A stretch of 37,900 bases of DNA, from NCBI GenBank assembly GCA_021818905.1, contig JAKASS010000001.1, positions 79,648 through 117,547 of the forward strand. The letters run 5' to 3'. Made by a program: the position numbers and the translations under genes. The DNA is from Nanobdellota archaeon (GTDB taxonomy: Archaea > Nanobdellota > Nanobdellia > Parvarchaeales > Parvarchaeaceae). Every line of letters begins with the position of its first letter. The first letter of the stretch is position 1. Below are positions 8,758 to 17,077 of the stretch, one piece after another. The notes under the pieces are model-generated. The model did no database searches, was not told the DNA's origin, and saw only the letters and a program-made list of their open reading frames with translations.

Positions 8758-9429
8758 ATGTTACCAAAGAAAATAATCGGTTCAAGAGTTAACGAGCAGA
8801 TAGCCAGAGAATACTTGCTTAAGAAGTTCACAAGATACGGTATAAGCGATATAAAGATAGACAAGACCCCGCTTGGGATGAAAGTAGTCTTAAAGACCCC
8901 TAAACCAGGAGTACTAGTAACGCGCGGTGGCCAGTCTCTCAAAGAAGCGTCTAACGAGCTAGGTACCTATTTCAAACAGGAACCGCCGCACATAGACATC
9001 GAACAAACAGAGGACCAGATGCTAGACCCAGAAGTTGTGGCAGATTCAATAGCTTTCAAAATATCGAAATACGGACCAATGAAGTACAAGATAATAGCGC
9101 ACAAGGCATTGGATGACATAATAAACGCTGGAGCTAGCGGCGCAGAAATAGAGATAGGTGGCGTAATAAAAGAGAGGGCCGCACACTTCAAGTTTAGACC
9201 ACACGGGAGCGTAATGCCAAAGACTGGGCAGCTTGAGGATTTCGGAGTAAGAAAAGCAAAGAAACAATTGATACTAAAAAGAGGTTCGATAGGGATAAAA
9301 GTCACTATCGTAGTGCCGACTCATGCAGTTGGCGGAGTTGAATTCAAAAATGGAAGAGAACTTGAAGGAGCTGGAGCTAGAGCTTCTGAAAATGAACATA
9401 AAAAGGACACAGGGGCTACAACCAGCTGA
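8758..9429 (+). CDS. rps3: Small ribosomal subunit protein uS3
   Basis: KH domain (PGVLVTRGGQSLKEASNEL), GAEIEIGGVIKERAAHFKF, IGIKVTIV. Confidence 0.92.
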   Translation: MLPKKIIGSRVNEQIAREYLLKKFTRYGISDIKIDKTPLGMKVVLKTPKPGVLVTRGGQSLKEASNELGTYFKQEPPHIDIEQTEDQMLDPEVVADSIAFKISKYGPMKYKIIAHKALDDIINAGASGAEIEIGGVIKERAAHFKFRPHGSVMPKTGQLEDFGVRKAKKQLILKRGSIGIKVTIVVPTHAVGGVEFKNGRELEGAGARASENEHKKDTGATTS

Positions 9430-9538
9430 TGCCGGAAAGTATAGACACTTAAAAAAGAAGATAGCTGCTTTGAAGAACAAGCTAAGACAAGAAGAATTAA
9501 AGGCTGCGACTAAAAAGCTAGCGCCAGCTAAGACTTGA
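9350..9538 (+). CDS. rpl29: Large ribosomal subunit protein uL29
   Basis: MEENLKELELELLKMNIKRTQG...HLKKKIAALKNKLRQEE; overlaps the uS3 C-terminus in another frame; ATG 9350 preferred. Confidence 0.82.
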   Translation: MEENLKELELELLKMNIKRTQGLQPADAGKYRHLKKKIAALKNKLRQEELKAATKKLAPAKT

Positions 9539-9568
9539 TTCGGGAATAAAAATTAATAAAAAAAAATT

Positions 9569-10918
9569 TTAGAAGTTTACGAAGATTACACCTACGAATA
9601 AAGCTAGCGTCAGGATTATTATAAGCGCCTCTTTCACTCTGAGTGATGAGATTTTTATATTTAGTTTCTGGGTATCGCGCACTTCTGTCACATCTGTGTC
9701 TCTAAGCAAGCCAAAGTAATAGAAGGTAGAGAAAAGTATTATCGCAAAAAGCGCGACTACCAGATATACGTAGCCGTGAGCTAACAATGCGACAAATATC
9801 GCGAGTTTTCCGAAGAACCCTATTGTCGGTGGCAGCCCCGCAAGAGACAATATCCCTATAAAAAATCCGACAGTTGCTATTTTTGATATAGAGAACATTT
9901 TTGCCGCGTCCTTTTTGTATATTATCTTCTGGTCCTCAAATATTTTGTAAGCCAAGAACACGAGTGCGTCTGCTATTGCAAAAGTAAATATGTAAAATAT
10001 CGCAGCTTGTATACCGATATAGTTAAGCAGGGCTATAGCTACGAAAGCGAATCCTGCTTGGGCTATGCTGGAATAAGCCAAAAGCCTTTTTATCCTTTCC
10101 TGGACCGTCGCCAAGAAGCTAGCGAAGAATATCGTAGAGACGGCCAGTATAATGAACATCATGCTTACAAATGGCGATGAGACTGGAAATGCGAAGAAGA
10201 AAACTCTTATCATCGCGACCAATCCCGCAGCCTTGGAGATAGAAGAAAGGAAAGCCGTTACGACACTGTTGGATGCTTCGTATACATCTGGTGCCCACAT
10301 ATGAAAGGGTACTATGGTCGATTTAAACGCCAAGCCGACCATGACTAAACCAACACCCGCTATGAATGGAATATAGTCCACGCTCGTTAGCTGCGTAAAC
10401 GAAAGGGTGCCGGCCCCGCCGTATACTAGAGATACTCCGAATATCATTATAACTATCGATATAAAGCTAAGAGAAACGTACTTCGTAGCTCCTTCCATCC
10501 TGCGATTGTTTTTCTGGAAGAACACCAAACCATACGAAGATATCGAAATCATCTCTATGGCGATAACAAGCGATATAAAATTGCTAGATAATATGACCAG
10601 CATCGCTCCGAGCGTTGCCAGAATGAAAAGGAAGTCTATCGTCGTGCTGTAGTCTTTTGAATCAGACATCAGGAATGCGTATATCACCACGGCTAAGAAC
10701 AGTATAAACCCATTTACAAACTGGGAGTATTGCGTAGAGCTGAAAAAGCTTACATTCATATTGCCAAAGATTATCTCCGCGATAAATGCAGCTATCAAAA
10801 TGGCAAGCGTAAGGAAATGTATTATATTTTTATTGTTAATTTTTAGACGAAGCCGCAATAAGTCTATTAATATCAGGGCCAGCACCCCACCAAAAAGTAT
10901 GTATTCCGCGTTTATCAT
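9569..10918 (-). CDS. nuoN: Complex I membrane subunit NuoN (ND2-like)
   Basis: Antiporter-like multi-TM protein; GLAFKSTIVPFHMWAPDVYEAS; GIQAAIFYIFTFAIADALVFL; LAGLPPTIGFFGK. Confidence 0.92.
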   Translation of the reverse strand: MINAEYILFGGVLALILIDLLRLRLKINNKNIIHFLTLAILIAAFIAEIIFGNMNVSFFSSTQYSQFVNGFILFLAVVIYAFLMSDSKDYSTTIDFLFILATLGAMLVILSSNFISLVIAIEMISISSYGLVFFQKNNRRMEGATKYVSLSFISIVIMIFGVSLVYGGAGTLSFTQLTSVDYIPFIAGVGLVMVGLAFKSTIVPFHMWAPDVYEASNSVVTAFLSSISKAAGLVAMIRVFFFAFPVSSPFVSMMFIILAVSTIFFASFLATVQERIKRLLAYSSIAQAGFAFVAIALLNYIGIQAAIFYIFTFAIADALVFLAYKIFEDQKIIYKKDAAKMFSISKIATVGFFIGILSLAGLPPTIGFFGKLAIFVALLAHGYVYLVVALFAIILFSTFYYFGLLRDTDVTEVRDTQKLNIKISSLRVKEALIIILTLALFVGVIFVNF

Positions 10919-12330
10919 ATTGTTAGGTTAAACGAATTTATCAATATACTTGGCATTACGCCCAATACGACTATAAAGATCGTGAATAATGAAAGCTGCA
11001 GCGCGTCTAGGGCTGAGATATCCGTTATTTTACCGAACGTTTTCTTGAGAGAATCGAAAAGTATTCTTTTGGCGGCAGAAAGATAATAATTTGTAGCTAT
11101 CAACACTCCCACCAAAGCTAGCAGAGACAACGGATAAACAGCATAGGCCCCCAACAAAACTAATAGTTCCGCTGGGAAATTGCTCAGACCGGGTACTCCC
11201 AAAGTCGCTATTATCGCCAACACTAGGAAAAACGCATACATCGGTATCCTACTCATTAGCCCCCCGAGCTTGTCTAGATCTCTTGTACCTGTCTTCTCTT
11301 TCAACATTCCTGCTAAAACGAAAAGCATGCCAACTATGAAACCATGACTTACTATAAGCACTATCGCGCCAGTTTCTCCCAAAGAATTCAGGGAAGCTAT
11401 CCCGATAAAGACAAGCGCCATATAAAATATGCTTGAGTAAGCGATAAGCCTCTTGAAGTCTTTTTGCGCTGAAGCGGCAAAAGTAGAATATAGCACGGTA
11501 AACAAACCGAGGATTATTAAAGGCACTTGAAAAGTCTTTACAACTCCAGGAAACAACAACACCGCGAACAGTATTAGAACATACGCTCCTAATTTAAGAA
11601 GGACCCCTGCAAGTAAAACGCTGCCGGCCGTCGGCGCACTCGTATGCGCATCTGGCAGCCAACTGTGCAAAGGGAACAATGGCATCTTTATTATCGCCGC
11701 TATAATAACGAAAAAGAAGATCACATCCTGTATCTGTATAGGAATGAGAGCGGTAGAGCTAGCTATCGTGTTAAGACTAAAAGATCCAGTATATACATAG
11801 AGAAGTATAAACGCGCCAAGGAGCACCATGCTCCCGAACTGCGTAAATATCAAAAACTTCATGCTCGCCTTTCTTTTTGTCTCCCTCTCTCCCCAGAATG
11901 CTATTATGAAAAAGAACGAGATCAGGATTATCTCCCAGAATATAAAGAACGATATAAGGTTTGACGACATGAAAACTGCTATCAATGAAAGGTAAGACAA
12001 AAGATAAAATATATAGAACAGCGCCTTATTTTCCTTTATTTCTTTGTAAGCCGACCACAACCCCAACCCAGGAAGTACTACTGCAAGCAAAAGAAAAGGT
12101 ATGCTTATGCCGTTAAGTTGCAGAGTGAACGAAAAGTCTATGGCGTTTACTAAAGTGATGGAAATCCCCTGGAATCCTATTATAAGGCCTAAAAAGAAAA
12201 CCATGGCTGTCGCTATCGTAACGCTCGTTACTATTTTTTCTTCGCTTATTGCAAGATGTAAAACTTTTTTTAGTATTAGGGCTATAATGCCTATCGCCGG
12301 TAATATCAAAAGTCCTGTTAGTTCTATCAT
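10915..12330 (-). CDS. nuoM: Complex I membrane subunit NuoM (ND4-like)
   Basis: KMPLFPLHSWLPDAHTSAPTAGSVLLAGVLLKLGAY signature. Confidence 0.95.
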   Translation of the reverse strand: MIELTGLLILPAIGIIALILKKVLHLAISEEKIVTSVTIATAMVFFLGLIIGFQGISITLVNAIDFSFTLQLNGISIPFLLLAVVLPGLGLWSAYKEIKENKALFYIFYLLSYLSLIAVFMSSNLISFFIFWEIILISFFFIIAFWGERETKRKASMKFLIFTQFGSMVLLGAFILLYVYTGSFSLNTIASSTALIPIQIQDVIFFFVIIAAIIKMPLFPLHSWLPDAHTSAPTAGSVLLAGVLLKLGAYVLILFAVLLFPGVVKTFQVPLIILGLFTVLYSTFAASAQKDFKRLIAYSSIFYMALVFIGIASLNSLGETGAIVLIVSHGFIVGMLFVLAGMLKEKTGTRDLDKLGGLMSRIPMYAFFLVLAIIATLGVPGLSNFPAELLVLLGAYAVYPLSLLALVGVLIATNYYLSAAKRILFDSLKKTFGKITDISALDALQLSLFTIFIVVLGVMPSILINSFNLTI

Positions 12331-14069
12331 ATGTAAATCGATGCTACTGCAAGTATCGCGATGATGCCTATCATTATCGCGAAGATGTAGGTCTGCGTGT
12401 CGCCGTCCTCTATCCTTCTCGACTTGGAAGACAAGAACAGCGAACCGTCTGCAAGCTTATCATAAAATATTGACAACTTTGAATCGAAAAGCCCGACCAG
12501 GTAGCCTATCCGGGCAACGGATCGCCCCGCAGCCGCTAGTATTGAATCGTAGCTGTGCCTCGATAGATAGATTGCTAGGTTTTTGGCTTTCATAGAAAAG
12601 ATTTGATATTTTGATCTGTAAAAGAACTCGAAGGCAACAAATACGCCTAATAAGGCGGCTAAAACGTCTATAAGTGTAAAGATGTCTAAAATGTAGGTGA
12701 AACTTGCGACTATATTTGTGAAAGAGAACATTAACAAGCCGCCTACAACCGATATCGCTGAAAGGAGGTACATAGGTATGGCGCTTTCCTTTTGTATTTC
12801 AAGTTTTTCTTCCGCTTTCTGATTGAACACCAAGAAAAACATCCTAAACGCAAACAACGCAGTCAAGAAAGACAGGGCGACGAAAAGTAAGTTTTCATAG
12901 ACGTTGAAGCCTGCTGCTAGGGAGAGGTGCGCAAAGAAACTCATAAACGGGGGGAGCCCAGCCAAAGATATTATCCCTATCAACGCTGGTATCGCTATCC
13001 AGGTATTAGCTAGTTTCTTAAGTTTTAGTGCATAGATGTCTTGTACCCCAAGCAAAACGGCGAACACCCCGCTCATAAGGAATAGCAGAGATTTGAAGAA
13101 TGCATGCGCAAAAAGATAGAAGACTGCGCCGCCCGTGTTTGCGGTCCCGACCGCAATGAACATGAACGCAAGACTCTCTATAGTAGAATACGCGAGTATT
13201 CTCTTAATGTGTCTATGATTCAACGCCAAGAAGGTTGCTATAAACGCGGTCAACAAACCTATCGCAATGAGGACCATATTTAACCCCGCTGCGGTTAGCA
13301 ATGGGGACATCACAATAATTAGGTAAGCCCCAGCCGCTACCATCGTAGCCGAATGTAAAAGTGCACTTACTGGTGTCGGACCTTCCATGGCGTCTGGCAG
13401 CCAGGTATAAAATGGGAACTGGGCAGATTTAGAAAGAGCTGCTATGAGTATGAGACTCCCCGATAGAAGTAGCAATGGCTGCGAAAGAGAAGTAGCTGCA
13501 GCGTTTATCGAAGGAATGGAGAACGTACCTAAGCCAATAAAAAGTATGACAAGTGCTGCGAAGAAAGCCATGTCACCTATTCTAGTCATGACGAGGGCCT
13601 TTTTGCCGGCAGCAGACGCACTTTCTTTTTTATACCAGAAACCTATTAGAAGATAAGAACTGACCCCCACGAGTTCCCAAAATATATAGAACAAAAGAAG
13701 ACTATTTGAAAGTACAAGCCCTAGCATTGCTAGGATAAAGATCGACATTTCCGTGTAGTACCTTTCCTGTGGTTCTTTTTTCATGTAAAAGACGGAAAAA
13801 ATAAGGACTATCAATGATATGAAAGAAACCAACACTGCAAATGAAAGCGTAAGGTTGTCGCCTATAAATGAAAGCGAAAAACCGCCTAAAAACCAGCTAT
13901 ACGATTCCACAACTGATTTTCCAAAGTAGGTGAAAAGATAGTATAACGACAAAACCAAAGAAACAAACGAACCTGCTATCGCGATGGTAGAACTTTTTAT
14001 CCTCCTTTCGCCAAACAGCGGTATCAAACACAACGAAACCAGAACTGGCAAAAGAATTAGGTATAACAT
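12327..14069 (-). CDS. nuoL: Complex I membrane subunit NuoL (ND5-like)
   Basis: SAQFPFYTWLPDAMEGPTPVSALLHSATMVAAGAYL signature. Confidence 0.95.
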   Translation of the reverse strand: MLYLILLPVLVSLCLIPLFGERRIKSSTIAIAGSFVSLVLSLYYLFTYFGKSVVESYSWFLGGFSLSFIGDNLTLSFAVLVSFISLIVLIFSVFYMKKEPQERYYTEMSIFILAMLGLVLSNSLLLFYIFWELVGVSSYLLIGFWYKKESASAAGKKALVMTRIGDMAFFAALVILFIGLGTFSIPSINAAATSLSQPLLLLSGSLILIAALSKSAQFPFYTWLPDAMEGPTPVSALLHSATMVAAGAYLIIVMSPLLTAAGLNMVLIAIGLLTAFIATFLALNHRHIKRILAYSTIESLAFMFIAVGTANTGGAVFYLFAHAFFKSLLFLMSGVFAVLLGVQDIYALKLKKLANTWIAIPALIGIISLAGLPPFMSFFAHLSLAAGFNVYENLLFVALSFLTALFAFRMFFLVFNQKAEEKLEIQKESAIPMYLLSAISVVGGLLMFSFTNIVASFTYILDIFTLIDVLAALLGVFVAFEFFYRSKYQIFSMKAKNLAIYLSRHSYDSILAAAGRSVARIGYLVGLFDSKLSIFYDKLADGSLFLSSKSRRIEDGDTQTYIFAIMIGIIAILAVASIYI

Positions 14070-14070
14070 A

Positions 14071-14373
14071 TTACCCTTTAAAGTTCCTCAATTTTGAAAA
14101 TGACAACGAGCCGGTCCTTCTTGAAAATATTATAAGCATACCTACTATCGCGACAGTCTCCAAGACGGCTATTACAAGCGTAATCAAAGCATAACTTGCA
14201 CCGTCGTAGGAATTAAAAACGTTTGAAGCGCCGACGAAATTTATAAGGGCGGCGTTTATTATTATCTCCGCCGCGACTATGAAAGTTATGCCGTTTCTTC
14301 TAGAGACTATACCGTATATAGCTATTGCAAAAAGTATCCCTGATAGTATCAAGATATAGTTATATGGTATCAT
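14071..14373 (-). CDS. nuoK: Complex I membrane subunit NuoK (ND4L-like)
   Basis: 100 aa, 3 TM, RNGITFIVAAEIIINAALINFV, ALITLVIAVLETVAIVGMLI; located between nuoJ and nuoL. Confidence 0.92.
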   Translation of the reverse strand: MIPYNYILILSGILFAIAIYGIVSRRNGITFIVAAEIIINAALINFVGASNVFNSYDGASYALITLVIAVLETVAIVGMLIIFSRRTGSLSFSKLRNFKG

Positions 14374-14846
14374 GGAGCATCCTCCTTGTTTATGAAGTAA
14401 ATGGTCGCAAGAAGGCTGGCTACGGATGTGACTGCAAGAACGGCTAGGACTACCGCGTAATTCTGGAAGAAGTATAAGCCGAAGTTTGTGTAGCTCAAAC
14501 CGGCCCCGGTATTTACAGAATTGTAGTTTAAGAGCAAGAAAGATAGTATACCCAATATCGCTATCGGGATGATTACAAGATATTTTTTGTCTATTGGGTT
14601 TATGGCTCCTTCCGGCATTATGCTTATACCTATCGCCAAAAGAAGCACTATGCCCCCATTATAGATTATAAGCTCGGCTACGCCCAGAAACACCGCGTTT
14701 AAGTAAAGAAACATGGCCGCAACGGTGACTAGGAACATAAACAGAAATAGGATATAGTGTACTAACCTTTTGCTTTCTATCGTCATTATCGCCGTACCCA
14801 CCAAAACGGCCGATATGGCCAAAAACCCTATAGTGTCAATATCCAT
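14370..14846 (-). CDS. nuoJ: Complex I membrane subunit NuoJ (ND6-like)
   Basis: AVFLGVAELIIYNGGIVLLLAIGISIM; overlaps nuoK by 4 bp. Confidence 0.9.
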   Translation of the reverse strand: MDIDTIGFLAISAVLVGTAIMTIESKRLVHYILFLFMFLVTVAAMFLYLNAVFLGVAELIIYNGGIVLLLAIGISIMPEGAINPIDKKYLVIIPIAILGILSFLLLNYNSVNTGAGLSYTNFGLYFFQNYAVVLAVLAVTSVASLLATIYFINKEDAP

Positions 14847-14915
14847 GAAATGCTTGTTTTTGATATAACTTGCCTATAGAATACTAATAATCGCGATGTA
14901 TTTAATTTTATGCCA

Positions 14916-14927
14916 CCCTCCGGAGGG
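14916..14927. repeat. Perfect GC-only palindrome CCCTCCGGAGGG
   Basis: Self-complementary 12-mer in an AT-rich divergent intergenic region. Confidence 0.9.
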
Positions 14928-15012
14928 CAGTAGGGCTGCTGAAAACCACTAATGCATACCAGTTTTATTTACACAAAAAAGCTATATATTTAAGTGATTG
15001 TCTAATTATATT

Positions 15013-15879
15013 ATGTTCGGTTTTAATATCAGAAAGTACGAGAAAGAGTTCACAACCGACACGATGGAGAGCCATCACGTGTTCTATGACTTATACGTAA
15101 AGAGCGACGATCCCCAGGAACTAAGAAATGAAGTTTCCGAATCGATGACGGATCTTGACTATAAAATCCTTCTAAATGAGATGGCAAAGTTTGAGGACAC
15201 CGAGCTAGAAGAAACCTTTCGCGGTGGCAATGCAAAGCCCATACGCGTGCTGGTAAAAGCGGCAAAAGACATGAAAAAGGGCTCAAAGTACCCTACGCTA
15301 TGGAAAGCTTGTCTGATAGTCGGTATACTATTTTTAATCGCCCTACTAGTCGAATACGGCGGCAGCTTATCGGCGAACTTTTCGTCTTTTTCGACTCAAC
15401 CCTCGTCGTTATTGCAATATGCGACGGTTGCATTGTTTGTTCTCGCGTTTTTATTCTGGGTTATAAAAGAAGTAGTCCCGATATTCTTATGGTCTAAGAT
15501 AATCGGCATATACGATCCTACCGAAGAATCGGCAAATGTTAGGATTGTCTTGGCAGGTGATTGCCAGTTCAAAGACAAGGATGCATATGCAAGGTTAGAG
15601 AGCGATATGACTGAACTTTATAGCGAATTATCTAGAAAGTATGCGAACAAACTAAACAAGAGACAGATGACACAAAGCGTATCGGCTGCATTTTCTGTTG
15701 GTTCCAGAGGCTCACAAAACGTAACTGCAAAATTAAGAGACATCGAAAAGCAATCTGCAGATTTAGAGCGTAATTTTGTAGCGGGCAAGATAAGTGAAGA
15801 GCAGTATAAGGAGCTAAAGACTAAATTTGAGGCCCAAAAGACCCAATTAGAAACGATGTTCGACCTTCTTTCTGGATAA
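15013..15879 (+). CDS. Two-TM membrane protein with C-terminal SHOCT-like helical segment
   Basis: TM LWKACLIVGILFLIALLV and LLQYATVALFVLAFLFWVI; C-term IEKQSADLERNFVAGKISEEQYKELKTKF; TATA-like GCTATATATTTAAG just upstream; ATG 15013 preferred over TTG 14998. Confidence 0.65.
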   Translation: MFGFNIRKYEKEFTTDTMESHHVFYDLYVKSDDPQELRNEVSESMTDLDYKILLNEMAKFEDTELEETFRGGNAKPIRVLVKAAKDMKKGSKYPTLWKACLIVGILFLIALLVEYGGSLSANFSSFSTQPSSLLQYATVALFVLAFLFWVIKEVVPIFLWSKIIGIYDPTEESANVRIVLAGDCQFKDKDAYARLESDMTELYSELSRKYANKLNKRQMTQSVSAAFSVGSRGSQNVTAKLRDIEKQSADLERNFVAGKISEEQYKELKTKFEAQKTQLETMFDLLSG

Positions 15880-15962
15880 GAAAGTCAATTTAAGTTTATT
15901 TAAACGTTTTTCTTTAAGCTTCTGGCTAATAGGTTTAAAAACTAAAAAAACGTATTAAGTTT

Positions 15963-16256
15963 ATGGCCTTGCCAGATTTGAATAACTGCGAATTTTTTAA
16001 GAAAACGACTTTATTCTCGGGGAATAAAAATGAAAAAGCGTTTATATTCAAATTAAAAGATGACCCACAATACACCTTTCTTTTTAGCTGCCCTAACTGC
16101 GGTGACAAAAATGAATTCGGGGGCGCATTGAATCTAAAGGAAGTAAAAGAAAAGGGTAAAAAGATAAACTACATAACTTTTAACTGCAAAAAATGCTCCG
16201 CCGAATTCTTGACAGAAAAATTCAAGGTAAAAAAGATGAGCAAGGGCGGCGGTTAA
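15963..16256 (+). CDS. Small zinc-ribbon protein
   Basis: CPNC...CKKC with beta-strand-like spacing; promoter-like AT-rich upstream region. Confidence 0.65.
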   Translation: MALPDLNNCEFFKKTTLFSGNKNEKAFIFKLKDDPQYTFLFSCPNCGDKNEFGGALNLKEVKEKGKKINYITFNCKKCSAEFLTEKFKVKKMSKGGG

Positions 16257-16273
16257 AAGATGCAAGTTTCGGT

Positions 16274-17077
16274 ATGAATGAACTGCTTAATAGGACTTCT
16301 TTGCTAATCAAAGACTTCAAACTCGATCAATTAAATGATTCTGGACAAAATTTTTTGGTCGATGAGGAGATAATAAAGAAGGAAATCGGCGCCGCAGAAC
16401 TAAGTAAAGATGACATAGTTCTAGACATAGGCGCTGGATTCGGCTATGAGCTTGCGGAGATAATAAAAACATGCGCAGCAATCGGCGTGGAGAAAGACGT
16501 CAAGATTTTCTCTTATCTTATAAATAAATACGAGCTAAATCCGAACGTGAAATTAGTAAACGGCGACATATTAAAACTTGTACTGCCAAAATTTACTAAA
16601 TTGATAACAAACCCGCCTTACAACATAGTCGATAATATATTAAACAAATTAATCCGCTATGATTTTTTATCTGGCGTCATGATACTCCCAAATACTATCT
16701 CACAAAAACTTCTGTCTGGTACTGCTTCAAACAAGTTTTCTATGATACAAAAGATCTTTTTCGATTTTTCAGATGTGATGGTGGTCCCGAAGGAAGCGTT
16801 CTATCCGATTCCGAGGGTAACCAGCCGGATGCTGCTCATAAAGAAGAAACCTGCCGACTTCATGCAGAGTGTAATGCTAAAGGACGAGATGACGGTTAAA
16901 AACGCAATATTAAGGACGCACCAAGAACTTTCTAACAAAACAAAGCGGGAGAGTCGTGGACTATTCTCTGGTGTTGACAATAGTTCTTTGACATTTAAAG
17001 ATAAGGAAATCAAAAAACTTAATTTCGAAGAACTCAAAACACTTTTGGACTTTTTAAGGGAAAATTACACTAACTAG
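16274..17077 (+). CDS. ksgA: rRNA adenine N6-dimethyltransferase (KsgA/Dim1 family)
   Basis: DSGQNFLVDEEII, VLDIGAGFGYELAEI, LITNPPYNIVDNILNKL; ATG 16274 preferred. Confidence 0.92.
   Translation: MNELLNRTSLLIKDFKLDQLNDSGQNFLVDEEIIKKEIGAAELSKDDIVLDIGAGFGYELAEIIKTCAAIGVEKDVKIFSYLINKYELNPNVKLVNGDILKLVLPKFTKLITNPPYNIVDNILNKLIRYDFLSGVMILPNTISQKLLSGTASNKFSMIQKIFFDFSDVMVVPKEAFYPIPRVTSRMLLIKKKPADFMQSVMLKDEMTVKNAILRTHQELSNKTKRESRGLFSGVDNSSLTFKDKEIKKLNFEELKTLLDFLRENYTN

Noticed and set aside
8436-9305. Minus-strand ORFs opposite uL22/uS3
   Set aside because: Antisense shadows of clear ribosomal protein genes
9539-9568. AT-rich convergent gap between rpl29 and nuoN as an RNA feature
   Set aside because: Short A/T runs fit ordinary transcription termination between convergent genes; nothing more can be supported
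14998-15012. TTG start of the 293-aa ORF
   Set aside because: An ATG at 15013 sits better relative to the TATA-like box; the TTG extension is probably not translated
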